Below, in pieces: positions 43,578 through 52,091 of a DNA stretch of 64,000 bases. The DNA lies in NCBI GenBank assembly GCA_031181345.1, contig JAPSLC010000002.1:1-64000 (forward strand), given 5' to 3'. The stretch's first letter is position 1; the number at the start of each line of letters is the position of its first letter. The DNA is from Cupriavidus sp. Its GTDB lineage: Bacteria; Pseudomonadota; Gammaproteobacteria; Burkholderiales; Burkholderiaceae. Both the position numbers and the translations under genes were made by a program. The notes below the pieces were generated by a model. The model was not told where the DNA came from. It saw only the letters and a list, made by a program, of their open reading frames with translations, and made no database searches.

Positions 43578-44474
43578 GTGAATTCCCTACGCGGCACTGC
43601 CGAAATGACGGCCTCGATGGTGTTGTCCGGCACCATCGGCTGGTTCGTGGTCAAGTCCGGACAGCCAATCCACGACGTGGTGTTCTGGCGCTGCCTGTTC
43701 GGCGCCCTGACCTTGCTCGCGGTCTGCGCGGCGCTGGGCATGCTGCGGCAGCTGACCTGGCGCACGCTGGGCCTGGCGGCACTGGGCGGCGTCGCCATCG
43801 TGATGAACTGGCTGTTGCTGTTTGCGGCCTATCCGCGCGCGTCCATCTCGATCGCGACGGCGGTCTACAACACGCAGCCCTTCATGCTGGTGGCATTGGG
43901 CGCGCTGCTGTTTTCCGAGCGCATCACGCTGACCAAGCTGGCCTGGCTGCTGATCGCGTTCGCCGGCGTGCTGATGATCGTGCAGGCCAAGCCGGATCAC
44001 GGCCATGGCGCCACCGACTATCTCGGCGGCATCGCGCTGGCCCTCGGTGCGGCGTTCTTCTATGCGGTCGCGGCGATCATCACCAAGCGGCTATCGGGCG
44101 TGCCGCCGCATCTGATCGCGCTGATCCAGGCTTGCGTCGGCATGGCGATGCTGGCGCCCTTCGCGAATCTGTCGGACCTGGCCGCCTATGACGGTTCGTG
44201 GCCGATGCTGGTGACGATCGGCGTGGTCCATACCGGGCTCGTCTATATCCTGCTGTATGGCGCGATCCAGAAGCTGTCGACGGCGATGACGGCGGCGCTG
44301 TCCTTCATCTATCCGGTGGTGGCGATCGTCGTCGACATGGTCGCGTTCGGCCTTCGACTCGATTGGGCGCAGTGGGCCGGCGCCGCGGCGATCTTGCTCG
44401 CGGCGGCCGGCATGACGCTGGGATGGCGGCTGCCGTTCGCGCGCCGGCCCGGCGCTGCCGCGGCCAAGAGCTGA
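43578..44474 (+). CDS. EamA/DMT family transporter
   Basis: 298-residue inner-membrane protein with about ten helices arranged as two EamA repeats (about 5-135 and 150-285). Starts with GTG at 43578, supported by CAGGAGAAAGACG. Members export amino acids, nucleosides or other metabolites (RhaT/YdcZ/RarD-like drug/metabolite family). Divergent from the Lrp-type regulator, a pairing typical for amino acid exporters. Confidence 0.9.
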   Translation: MNSLRGTAEMTASMVLSGTIGWFVVKSGQPIHDVVFWRCLFGALTLLAVCAALGMLRQLTWRTLGLAALGGVAIVMNWLLLFAAYPRASISIATAVYNTQPFMLVALGALLFSERITLTKLAWLLIAFAGVLMIVQAKPDHGHGATDYLGGIALALGAAFFYAVAAIITKRLSGVPPHLIALIQACVGMAMLAPFANLSDLAAYDGSWPMLVTIGVVHTGLVYILLYGAIQKLSTAMTAALSFIYPVVAIVVDMVAFGLRLDWAQWAGAAAILLAAAGMTLGWRLPFARRPGAAAAKS

Positions 44475-44526
44475 CCCCGCACAGCGACGCCTCAACCTTC
44501 CTGCCTCCCCGTTCCGGTATACTGCC

Positions 44527-44613
44527 GCGCGGGTGCTCACCCCACGGGGTGGCAGGATTAGCGTCGGTCGGGCCGCCACGCGGCTTTTCCGCGACCGATG
44601 CATGCACCACCCT
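44527..44613 (+). ncRNA. Candidate structured leader RNA / riboswitch of nhaA (nhaA-I-like)
   Basis: Starting just after a -10-like TATACT, the leader can fold into a multi-stem unit: GGGTG (44531-44535) with the distal CACCC-type segment near 44607-44612; CACCCC/GGGGTG around 44539-44552; a 10-bp stem from GCGTCGGTCG (44561-44570) with CGACCGATGC (44592-44601); and inside it GCCGC/GCGGC (44572-44576 with 44580-44584). Position and arrangement suit the nhaA-associated leader motifs (nhaA-I, described as a lithium-sensing riboswitch class). Assignment to that class is from memory and not verified by a covariance model. Confidence 0.45.
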
Positions 44614-44738
44614 CATCCAGACCACTCAGCTGGTCGACTCTCCGCTTCCACGCGCTGTCACGCAACGCCGCCTTCCGCGCCTCCCGCCCACGGGAGCGCC
44701 GGCGCCTGCGCGCGCGGAATTCCATTCGTTTTCACCCC

Positions 44739-44794
44739 GGCATATCTCCTGGCATATCGCCCGGTATGTCTCGCGGGATGTCTCATGCATGAGA
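44739..44794 (+). repeat. 4 x 12-bp tandem repeat and ribosome-site palindrome before nhaA
   Basis: Four imperfect 12-base units (GGCATATCTCCT, GGCATATCGCCC, GGTATGTCTCGC, GGGATGTCTCAT; 44739-44786) run into the perfect palindrome TCTCATGCATGAGA (44781-44794). The palindrome overlaps the nhaA ribosome site GAGAGG (44791-44796), so it could hide it when folded and serve as an expression platform. Confidence 0.6.
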
Positions 44795-44801
44795 GGCCCT
44801 A

Positions 44802-46040
44802 ATGGCAATCGTAGAAAGAAGACTATCCAATACCTTTCAGCGCTTTTTCCAGTCCGAGAAGGCGGGCGGCGTCCTGCTGATCGTCTGCACCATCATCTCG
44901 CTGATATTGGCCAATTCGCCGCTCGGCGATCAGTACCTTCATTTCTGGCATCTGAAAGTGGCTGGCCTTAGCGTCGAGCACTGGATCAACGATGCGCTGA
45001 TGGCGATCTTCTTCCTGCTGATCGGCCTCGAACTCGAACGCGAGCTGCACAACGGCGAACTGTCCAGCTTCAGGAACGCCCTGCTGCCCATCGTTGCGGC
45101 GGCCGGCGGCATTGCGATCCCCGCACTGATCCACTTCGGATTCAACGGCGGCACACCGACGCAGCCGGGCATCGGCATTCCGATGGCGACGGACATCGCC
45201 TTTGCGCTGGGCGTTCTGGCGCTGCTCGGCAGCCGCGTGCCCGCCTCGCTGAAGGTCTTTCTGACCGCGCTTGCGGTGATGGACGACCTCGGCGCCATCA
45301 TCGTGATCGCGCTGTTCTACACGGCCGAACTGGCGTTCGTCTATCTGGCAGGCGCACTGGCCGTATTCGGCGCGCTGCTATTGATGAACCGCGTGCTGCG
45401 CGTGATGTCGCTGATCCCCTATCTGCTGGGCGGCGCGCTGATGTGGTTCCTGATGCTGAAGTCCGGCGTGCACGCGACCATCGCGGGCGTGCTGCTGGCC
45501 TTCGCGATTCCTTTCTCCGCCAGGCAGGACGACGGGGCATCGCCGTCGCATCGGCTCGAACATGTGCTGCACCGCCCGGTGGCGTTCGTGATCCTGCCGA
45601 TCTTCGCGCTGGCGAATACCGGCATTGTGATTGGCAGCGGTTGGGCGCAGGAGCTGGCCTCGTCGAACAGCCTGGGCATCCTGGCCGGGCTGGTGGTCGG
45701 CAAACCGCTGGGCATCACGGTGCTGAGCATGCTGGCGGTGGCCGTCGGCATCTGCAAGCTGCCGCTGGATCTGCGCTGGCGGCATGTGTTCGGCGCGGGC
45801 CTGCTGGGCGGCATCGGCTTCACCATGTCCATCTTCATCACGAACCTGGCCTTTACCGACGAGCCGGCCGTCATCAATGCGTCGAAGATGGCGATCCTGC
45901 TGGCGTCGCTGACCGCCGGCCTGCTGGGCTTCGTCTGGCTCAAGCTGTTCGGCAAGCCGGTGGCGTCCGACGTCGACATGGACACGATGGACTTCGAGTC
46001 CGACCAGGCATCGCCTTCGGGCGGCACGTCGGTGCGCTGA
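44802..46040 (+). CDS. nhaA: Na+/H+ antiporter NhaA
   Basis: 412-residue inner-membrane antiporter with about 12 helices that expels Na+ (or Li+) for protons. The ion-binding Asp pair is in ALAVMDDLGAII, helix IV region GIPMATDIAFALGVL and the distal Lys-containing helix (VVGKPLGITVLSML) are present. The ATG follows GAGAGGCCCTA. A hydrophilic Asp/Glu tail ends the protein. Preceded by the structured leader described separately. Confidence 0.95.
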   Translation: MAIVERRLSNTFQRFFQSEKAGGVLLIVCTIISLILANSPLGDQYLHFWHLKVAGLSVEHWINDALMAIFFLLIGLELERELHNGELSSFRNALLPIVAAAGGIAIPALIHFGFNGGTPTQPGIGIPMATDIAFALGVLALLGSRVPASLKVFLTALAVMDDLGAIIVIALFYTAELAFVYLAGALAVFGALLLMNRVLRVMSLIPYLLGGALMWFLMLKSGVHATIAGVLLAFAIPFSARQDDGASPSHRLEHVLHRPVAFVILPIFALANTGIVIGSGWAQELASSNSLGILAGLVVGKPLGITVLSMLAVAVGICKLPLDLRWRHVFGAGLLGGIGFTMSIFITNLAFTDEPAVINASKMAILLASLTAGLLGFVWLKLFGKPVASDVDMDTMDFESDQASPSGGTSVR

Positions 46041-46079
46041 CCGGCCGGAGGCGTTGATCCCTCCTGCCCTCTCCCCCGG

Positions 46080-46185
46080 CCCCTCTCCCGCAAGCGGGTG
46101 AGGGGAGTCAAGCTCGAGCGTTCGCTTTGACCGGGGTGTCTCGTCCCGCGATGCGCGGCCTCCCTCTCCCGCTTGCGGGAGAGGG
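46080..46185. repeat. Two CCCTCTCCC-type hairpins after nhaA
   Basis: CCCCTCTCCCGC-AA-GCGGGTGAGGGG (46080-46105) and CCCTCTCCCGC-TT-GCGGGAGAGGG (46162-46185), in opposite orientation and about 80 bases apart, between convergent nhaA and the CMD gene. Same family as at 17950-18062. Confidence 0.85.
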
Positions 46186-46214
46186 TTGGGGAGAGGGCAA
46201 CCCCCGGCCCAACA

Positions 46215-46739
46215 CTACCTCGCGTCGTGCGAATGCACCTGCAGCGCCTCCAGAAAGCGCGACACCATGTTGTACGCCGCAATCGTCGCGGTGAGCTCGA
46301 CCACATGCCGTTGCGAGAAATGCCGTGCGATCTCGGCAAACACTGCCGGCTCGACGCGGATGTCGCGCGTCATCGCATCGGTGTAGGCCAGTACCGCCCG
46401 CTCGACGTCGGTGAACAGCGCGCTGTCGCGCCAGGCGGGCAAGGCATCGAGCTGGGCCTGCGTCATCCCTTCCTTCAGCGCGATCGGGGCGTGCTGGTCG
46501 GCCTCGTACGACGCGCCGTTCAGGATCGCCACGCGCATGATCACCATTTCGCGCAGCGCGCCGGGCAGGCTGGACTTCTGGCGGATGGCCGTCAGATAGC
46601 TCAGCCAGCCTTCCGCAACGGGCGGCGCGTGCAGCAGCATCTGGTAGAGATGCAGCACGCTGCCGCGCTCGGCGGCGATCCGCTCGGCCAGCGGCTGGAT
46701 GTCGGGCGCCGAAAGATCGGCGTAGGGAATGGCGGCCAT
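46215..46739 (-). CDS. Carboxymuconolactone decarboxylase (AhpD-like) family protein
   Basis: 174-residue all-helical CMD-family protein. The core motif region MVIMRVAILNGASYEADQHAPIALKEG aligns with the AhpD/CMD motif but has no CxxC pair, so it is not a peroxidase relay protein; the conserved Glu and His are kept. The C-terminal part (FAEIARHFSQRHVVELTATIAAYNMVSRFLEAL) is typical of the family. Lies 37 bases after a Bug protein gene and is probably in the SDR-Bug-CMD unit, consistent with a lactone or hydroxy-acid pathway (inference). Confidence 0.88.
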   Translation of the reverse strand: MAAIPYADLSAPDIQPLAERIAAERGSVLHLYQMLLHAPPVAEGWLSYLTAIRQKSSLPGALREMVIMRVAILNGASYEADQHAPIALKEGMTQAQLDALPAWRDSALFTDVERAVLAYTDAMTRDIRVEPAVFAEIARHFSQRHVVELTATIAAYNMVSRFLEALQVHSHDAR

Positions 46740-46776
46740 GTCGAGGTCCGTAGTGGGATGAATGGAACGGCGTCGT

Positions 46777-47751
46777 CTATTCGCCGACGATCACCTTGCG
46801 GCGCACGAGGTCGCCCATGGCGCCCGCGTCCTTGCTGACCCGGGCCGCGAAGGCCTCGGGACTGCTGTTGACGATATCGAAGGCATTGTCCGCGAATCGC
46901 TTCGAGACCTCGGGATCGTGCATGACCTTTTGGGTCGCGGCCAGCAATTTCGCGCGGACCTCCGGCGGCAAACCGTGCGGCGCCACCAGGCCGATCCAGG
47001 TCGGATATTCGAAGCCGGGAATCGATTCGCTCATCGTTGGCACATCGGCCAGCATCGCCGAACGCTTTGGCGAGCTGACGGCGAGCGCGCGAACCTTGCC
47101 CGCCTTGATATGCGGCAGCATCACCGACAGGCCGGCAAACGCATACTGGACATGGCCGCCGAGCAGATCGGTCAGCAGCGGCGCCGCACCCTTGTAGGGG
47201 ATATGGGTCGTCACGAGCTGCCTGGAGATGGACAGCTGCGCGCTGTTGACATGCCCTGCCGACGCCGTTCCCGCCGAGCCATACGAGGTATTGGGATTGG
47301 CCTTCAGATAGGCCACCAGTTGATCCAGATTGTTCGCCGGCAGCGCATTGTTGACGACCAGCACCTGCGGCGTGGTGACCAGCAGGCTCAGGTAGTCGAA
47401 CGACTTGAAGGTATCGAAGCGCAGGTTCTTGACCGTGTAGTGGTTCACCGCATGCGAATCCAGCGCCAGCATCAGCGTATAGCCGTCGGGCTTCGCACGG
47501 GCCAGATCGGCTGCGCCGAGCGAACCGCTGGCGCCGGGCTTGTTCTCGATGACAATCGGCTGGCCCAGCTCCCGGCCCAGCGCGCCGGAAATCGTGCGCG
47601 CGGTCTGGTCCACCGCGCCGCCGGGCGCGAACGGCACGATCAGGCGGATCGGCTGGCTCGGATACGCCTGGCTCCAGGCGGGAACGGCATGCGAGATGGC
47701 GGCGGCGGCCAGCGCCGCGGCGCCGAGCCGGCGCCGGAATCGGTTTGTCAT
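46777..47751 (-). CDS. Bug/TctC family periplasmic binding protein
   Basis: 324-residue periplasmic protein with a signal peptide (about 1-28, AWSQA) and the Bug core: YPSQPIRLIVPFAPGGAVDQTART, IENKPGASGSLG, GSAGTASAGHVNSA and IPYKGAAPLLTDLLGG. Ribosome site AGGAGACAACG. Located between an SDR gene (upstream) and the CMD-family gene (downstream), all likely controlled by the LysR regulator at 48757. Confidence 0.92.
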   Translation of the reverse strand: MTNRFRRRLGAAALAAAAISHAVPAWSQAYPSQPIRLIVPFAPGGAVDQTARTISGALGRELGQPIVIENKPGASGSLGAADLARAKPDGYTLMLALDSHAVNHYTVKNLRFDTFKSFDYLSLLVTTPQVLVVNNALPANNLDQLVAYLKANPNTSYGSAGTASAGHVNSAQLSISRQLVTTHIPYKGAAPLLTDLLGGHVQYAFAGLSVMLPHIKAGKVRALAVSSPKRSAMLADVPTMSESIPGFEYPTWIGLVAPHGLPPEVRAKLLAATQKVMHDPEVSKRFADNAFDIVNSSPEAFAARVSKDAGAMGDLVRRKVIVGE

Positions 47752-47844
47752 CGTTGTCTCCTGTCGTTATCGATGGCAAGACTGGCGAGAGCCTTGCCCA
47801 TGCCAAGCGCGATGAATGGCAATGCAGCCGCTATCGCTATGGAT

Positions 47845-48639
47845 CTACCGCGTCGCGGCGACCAGCCCGCCGTCGACGACGATCTCGGTGCCGGTGATAT
47901 AGCGGCTCTCGTTGGCGGCCAGAAACAGCACGGCGTGCGCGGTATCCCAGCCATCGCCCATGCGCTGCATCGGGACCTGGCCATGCCGGTGGGCGATGAA
48001 CGCCTCGGTATCGCCGCCCGCATACTTCGCGGCCAAACCTTCGATCAGCGGCGTATGCATCAGCCCGGGCACCACGCAGTTCAGGCGGATGTTGTCCGGC
48101 GCGTGAATCACCGCGGTGGTCCGCGTGAAATGCATCAGTCCCGCCTTGGCGGCGGCATAGGCGACCTGCGGCTTGCCCACATAACGCAGCCCGGCCACCG
48201 AAGCGATATTGACCACCGCACCGCCACCCTGCTTCTTCATGATCGGCAGCACGTGCTTGCAGGCGAGGAACGTGCCTTTCAGGTTCACCTGCATCTGCGC
48301 GTCCCAAACGGCTTCTTCCATGTCGATCGGGCCGCCGGGCTGCGACAGGCCGACGTTGTTGACCAGGATGTCGATCCGGCCGTGGCGCGACAGGCAGGCC
48401 TGCACCGCGCGCTCCACCTGCTCGGCGCTGGTGCTGTCGCACGCAACGACATCGGCGTCGAAGCCTTCCGCGACGATCACTTCGCGGGTGCGCATCCCAT
48501 GCTCCAGATGCAGGTCCGTGCCGAAAACCCGCGCCCCCTGCCGCGCCATCAACATGGCGGTGGCACGCCCGTTTCCCCACCCTTCGGCGACGGCGCCGCA
48601 CCCCATGATCAGCGCCACCTTGCCGTTCAGATCCAGCAT
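47845..48639 (-). CDS. Short-chain dehydrogenase/reductase
   Basis: 264-residue SDR. The cofactor loop is unusual (LIMGCGAVAEGWGNGRATA) but NNVG, catalytic Ser in NIASVAGLRYVG, the YAAAKAG motif and NCVVPGLMHTPL are all present; C-terminal VVDGGLVA is standard. ATG at 48639 chosen with CGGAGACGAG ribosome site. First gene of the minus-strand SDR-Bug-CMD unit, divergent from a LysR regulator. Confidence 0.9.
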   Translation of the reverse strand: MLDLNGKVALIMGCGAVAEGWGNGRATAMLMARQGARVFGTDLHLEHGMRTREVIVAEGFDADVVACDSTSAEQVERAVQACLSRHGRIDILVNNVGLSQPGGPIDMEEAVWDAQMQVNLKGTFLACKHVLPIMKKQGGGAVVNIASVAGLRYVGKPQVAYAAAKAGLMHFTRTTAVIHAPDNIRLNCVVPGLMHTPLIEGLAAKYAGGDTEAFIAHRHGQVPMQRMGDGWDTAHAVLFLAANESRYITGTEIVVDGGLVAATR

Positions 48640-48731
48640 CTCGTCTCCGTTGTCCGTTTCTGCAATGACGTCCCGCAAAAGCTTGCGCGGCCCATTCTAG
48701 GGAGACTACATTTATTGCGGAAATTCCCTTT

Positions 48732-48749
48732 GTCTATAGATTGATAGAC
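48732..48749. promoter_or_regulatory. LysR-type operator
   Basis: GTCTAT-N6-ATAGAC is a perfect interrupted palindrome, with an internal T-N11-A LysR box, 8 bases before the LysR start and about 90 bases upstream of the divergent SDR. Expected to serve autoregulation and control of the SDR-Bug-CMD unit. Confidence 0.65.
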
Positions 48750-48756
48750 CACAAGA

Positions 48757-49689
48757 ATGAATATCACGCCCCGCCAACTCCGGATCTTCCTCGCGCTGGC
48801 GCAATCGCTGAACTTCAGCCGCACCGCCGAGCAGTTTTTCGTCACGCAACCGTCGTTGAGCAAGGCGGTCAAGGAGATGGAGGAGGAACTGGGCATCGCG
48901 CTGTTCGAACGGTCGACGCGCAGCGTGCGCCTGACGCCCGCGGGCGAGCAGCTGGTGCCGATGGCCAGCCGCATCGTCGGCGAATTCGATTCCGGCCTGC
49001 GGCATCTGCAGAGCCGCGCGGAACAGGAGGCGCAGCGGCTGTCGATCGCGGCCCTGCCGTCGCTGGCCAATGTGCTGTTGCCCGGCGTCTGCGCGGCGCT
49101 GGAGCACCGCTATCCGCACGCGCAGATCGCGGTGCACGACTGCGCGGACCAGGCCGCGGTACAGCGCGTGATCGACTACCAGGTCGACTTCGCGCTGGCG
49201 TCGGCCTCGCCGTCGAACCCCGACCTGCGGTTCCAGGAAATCCTGCGCGATCGGTTCGTGCTGCTCGCCCCGGCCGAGTGGCGCAAGCCCCTGCGCAAGC
49301 GGATGCATATGGACGAACTCGCCGACCTTCCGCTGATCAGCATGACGGACCGCAGCACCGCGATGAAGTACATGAGCGCGGCATTCCTGCAGCGCGGCGT
49401 GCAGTTCCGGCCCAAGCTGCAGCTGGACCAGATCGGCACGATCGCCGGTTTCGTCAAGGAGGGACTGGGCATCGCGGTACTGCCCTATCTGGGCATCATG
49501 CCGCTGCTGTCGCTGAAGGGCATGCGCGTGGCCGAGATCGTCGATGGACCGGTGCGGTCCGTCGGCCTCGTCAGCCGCAAGACGTCGCCGCCGTCGGAGA
49601 TCGCGGCGCAAGCGATGGTCGAGGTCGGCATCGTGGCCGACCGGCTGAAGCGGCGGTGGCCAGGCTGGATCTGGCCACCGGCCGCATAG
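48757..49689 (+). CDS. LysR family transcriptional regulator
   Basis: 310-residue LysR protein: HTH (LRIFLALAQSLNFSRTAEQFFVTQPSLSKAVKEMEEELG, residues 8-46) and effector domain (about 92-295, with FVLLAPAEWRKPL and LGIAVLPYLG). Start ATG at 48757; its ribosome site is weak and lies next to the operator. Divergent from the SDR-Bug-CMD genes and likely their activator. Confidence 0.92.
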   Translation: MNITPRQLRIFLALAQSLNFSRTAEQFFVTQPSLSKAVKEMEEELGIALFERSTRSVRLTPAGEQLVPMASRIVGEFDSGLRHLQSRAEQEAQRLSIAALPSLANVLLPGVCAALEHRYPHAQIAVHDCADQAAVQRVIDYQVDFALASASPSNPDLRFQEILRDRFVLLAPAEWRKPLRKRMHMDELADLPLISMTDRSTAMKYMSAAFLQRGVQFRPKLQLDQIGTIAGFVKEGLGIAVLPYLGIMPLLSLKGMRVAEIVDGPVRSVGLVSRKTSPPSEIAAQAMVEVGIVADRLKRRWPGWIWPPAA

Positions 49690-49719
49690 CTTCGCTGCCG
49701 CAGGGGCCGCGGCAGCGCC

Positions 49720-50769
49720 CTAGCGGCTGAACGCCGCCTGCAGGTCGGCCTGGCTGGTCACGCCCCGCTGCAACAGCAGCATCAGCAGGATGCGCGCCTT
49801 GGCGGGCTTCAGGTCGTCCGCCATCACGGCGCCGGCGTCGAACGTGGTCTTGCCGCCGCCGACGAACCCATAGTTCGGCAGGACGCGTCCGTTGTGCACG
49901 CGCGTCGAGATCACGACGGGCACCTTCCTGGACAGTGCATATTTGACGGCTTCGAACATCGGCTGATTCATGTTGCCCATGCCGAGCGCCTGCACCACGA
50001 TGCCCTTGACGCCACGGTCGACGGCGTTGCGCAACGCCGCGCCATCCGCCCCGCCGTACATCGCCACGATTTCGACCTCCGGCATCTTGTCGGTCTGGAT
50101 CGGAATATGCTGGCGGCGCGAAGGCGTGCTGGTGTAGATCACCTTGTCCGGATACACCTCGCCGATAAAGCCGAAGTCGCCCGAGTGGAACGTCTCGACA
50201 TTGGCGGTGTGGGTCTTGGTGACGTAGCGGGCCGCATTGATCTGGTTGTTCATGGCCAGCATCACGCCCTTGCCTTTCGATTGCTCGTCGACGGCGATGC
50301 GCGCGGCGTTGAGCAGATTGCGCGGGCCGTCGAAGTCCGGCGAGGACGCGTTGCGTTGCGCGCCGATCAGCACGACGGGCTTGTCCGAGCGCACCGTCAG
50401 GTCGAGCCAGTACGCGGTTTCTTCCAGCGTATCGGTGCCATGCGACACGATGACCCCAGCCACGTCGGGGCGATCCAGCGACGCCTGCACCGCCTTGGTC
50501 AATTGGATCCAGCGCGGCGGATCCATGTAGTCCGACGGCACGTTGGACAGATTGTTGACCTGGATGGTCGCGTACTTGCCGATATCGGGCACCGTGGCCA
50601 GCAGGTCGTCGCCCGATATCGCCGGCACCGGCGCGTTCTTGACGGGGTCGATCTTCATGGCGATGGTGCCGCCCGTGGCGATGAACTGCACCACCGGCTT
50701 GTTCTGTGCGAAAGCGGTGGTCGCGGATGCGAACAACAGCATGGTGAGCAGGGCGCGGCTTGGCTTCAT
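49720..50769 (-). CDS. ansB: Type II (periplasmic) L-asparaginase
   Basis: 349-residue asparaginase with a Sec signal peptide (MKPSRALLTMLLFASATTAFAQ). First nucleophile Thr is in FIATGGTIAMK and the second catalytic set in VSHGTDTLEETAYWL; the C-terminal domain has GMGNMNQPMFEA and STRVHNGRVLP. It releases ammonia from asparagine (and possibly glutamine) in the periplasm. Ribosome site AGGAGACTTCGA. Monocistronic between the LysR gene (convergent) and the thioredoxin-like gene. Confidence 0.94.
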   Translation of the reverse strand: MKPSRALLTMLLFASATTAFAQNKPVVQFIATGGTIAMKIDPVKNAPVPAISGDDLLATVPDIGKYATIQVNNLSNVPSDYMDPPRWIQLTKAVQASLDRPDVAGVIVSHGTDTLEETAYWLDLTVRSDKPVVLIGAQRNASSPDFDGPRNLLNAARIAVDEQSKGKGVMLAMNNQINAARYVTKTHTANVETFHSGDFGFIGEVYPDKVIYTSTPSRRQHIPIQTDKMPEVEIVAMYGGADGAALRNAVDRGVKGIVVQALGMGNMNQPMFEAVKYALSRKVPVVISTRVHNGRVLPNYGFVGGGKTTFDAGAVMADDLKPAKARILLMLLLQRGVTSQADLQAAFSR

Positions 50770-50922
50770 TCGAAGTCTCCTGGGATGTGGTTATCCGAAG
50801 CCCGGTCGATCCCTACGGGGACCGGCGAGTTCGATTCCATTGGGCCACATCGTGCCGTCTGGCGCCATCCGGGCATTTCCCCGGGGCGCCGCTGCACGCC
50901 CCGGTCGCAGACATGACTTGCC

Positions 50923-51510
50923 CTACTTGCGCCGTGCCAGCGCATTGCGAATCGCCGCCTCCGTTTCCGCGTACTGCCCCTCCCCGAAATGCTGGTAGAC
51001 GATCTTGCCTTCCGCATCCATCAGGTAGAGCGCAGGCCAGTATCGATTGTGGTAGGCGGACCATGTCGCATAGCGATTGTCCTGCGCCACCGGATAGCGA
51101 ATATCGAAACGCTTGATGGCGGCCTGCACGTTGGCGGTCGACTTTTCGAACGGGAACTCTGGTGTATGCACGCCGACCACCACCAGCCCCTTGTCCTTGT
51201 ATTTCTCGTGCCACTGCTTGATGTACGGCAGCGTGTTGATGCAGTTGATGCAGGAATAGGTCCAGAAATCCACAAGCACCACCTTGCCGCGCAGGCCCTC
51301 CATCGACAGCGGCTCGGAGTTCAACCAGCGCTCGATGCCGGCGAATTCGGGTGCCGCGGTTGAATTGGGGATGGCGGAACCAACGGCGGAACCAGCGGCG
51401 GAACCAGCGGCGGAACCACCGGCGGAAACAACGGCGTTGGCGCCATTGCCGATGAAACAGACCGCAGCGATGCCGGCGGCGGCCAAGGTGGAGGCGATAA
51501 GGGTGCGCAT
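50923..51510 (-). CDS. Exported thioredoxin-like (TlpA/redoxin) protein
   Basis: About 195 residues: N-terminal signal/anchor helix (MRTLIASTLAAAGIAAVCFIG), a Gly-Ser-Ala repeat linker (about 28-48) and a thioredoxin fold with the active site WTYSCINCINTLPY and the cis-Pro region RYWPALYLMDAEG. CINC in WTYSCINC is typical of DipZ/TlpA-like domains that receive electrons from CcdA-type membrane proteins; a CcdA gene lies at 55051. ATG at 51510 chosen because it begins the signal sequence. Confidence 0.87.
   Translation of the reverse strand: MRTLIASTLAAAGIAAVCFIGNGANAVVSAGGSAAGSAAGSAVGSAIPNSTAAPEFAGIERWLNSEPLSMEGLRGKVVLVDFWTYSCINCINTLPYIKQWHEKYKDKGLVVVGVHTPEFPFEKSTANVQAAIKRFDIRYPVAQDNRYATWSAYHNRYWPALYLMDAEGKIVYQHFGEGQYAETEAAIRNALARRK
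51373..51432. repeat. 5 x 12-bp tandem repeat inside the thioredoxin-like gene
   Basis: Five units close to GGCGGAACCAGC, in frame, encode (A/G)GSA repeats that form the linker between the signal helix and the thioredoxin domain. Confidence 0.85.
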
Positions 51511-51608
51511 GATGTCGGGCAGGGCGATTTGGGTAGTGGGATGCGGGTCAGAGGACCGGAGAGGCTGCCCCGTACCGGTCGATCGACCGGCGCAGGGCCG
51601 CCACACGC

Positions 51609-52025
51609 TCAGACCAGCACGGTCTGTACGTGGATATTTCCGCGGGTTGCCTTCGAGTACGGGCAGATGCCATGCGCCGCTTCGATCAGTGCGCGGGCCA
51701 CTTCGCCGTCGACGCCCGACATATGGACACGCAGCCGGGCTTGCAGCAGGAAGGCTTCGCCCGCCATCGCGAGATCGACCTCGGCGTCCACCGACGGCGC
51801 CGACGGCAGCGCCACGTTCAGCTTGCTGGCCGCCCTGCCCAGTGCACCGATGAAACAGGCGGACCAGCCCGCGGCGAACAACTGCTCCGGGTTGGTGCCG
51901 ACGCCCTTGCTTCCCGGCGGCGAGAGCTTGATGCTGAGCCGGCCGTCGTCGCTGTGCGCCTCGCCGTCGCGTCCCCCGGTGGTGTGGACCTTGCCCGTGT
52001 ACAGCACCTTGTCGATCTGGGTCAT
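51609..52025 (-). CDS. ohr: Organic hydroperoxide resistance protein (Ohr/OsmC family)
   Basis: 138-residue thiol peroxidase. Reactive Cys in GWSACFIGAL and resolving Cys in HGICPYSKATRGN match Ohr rather than OsmC; the N-terminus MTQIDKVLYTGKVHTTGGRDG is the standard Ohr start. It reduces organic hydroperoxides, usually with lipoamide. Ribosome site GAGGAAATCCAC. No OhrR gene is adjacent. Confidence 0.94.
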   Translation of the reverse strand: MTQIDKVLYTGKVHTTGGRDGEAHSDDGRLSIKLSPPGSKGVGTNPEQLFAAGWSACFIGALGRAASKLNVALPSAPSVDAEVDLAMAGEAFLLQARLRVHMSGVDGEVARALIEAAHGICPYSKATRGNIHVQTVLV

Positions 52026-52091
52026 GTGGATTTCCTCGCTGATTCGATGAAGTGGATGGATTCGATGATGTTGGCTTCGGTGATCGGGAAA

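Larger units (their letters stand above)
44475..44801 (+). other. Long leader of nhaA (327 bases)
   Basis: Non-coding region between the EamA gene and nhaA. It contains a -10-like TATACT (44518-44523), a compact structured segment (about 44527-44613), a tandem 12-base repeat (44739-44786) and a palindrome over the nhaA ribosome site (44781-44794). No real gene is seen. Confidence 0.65.
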
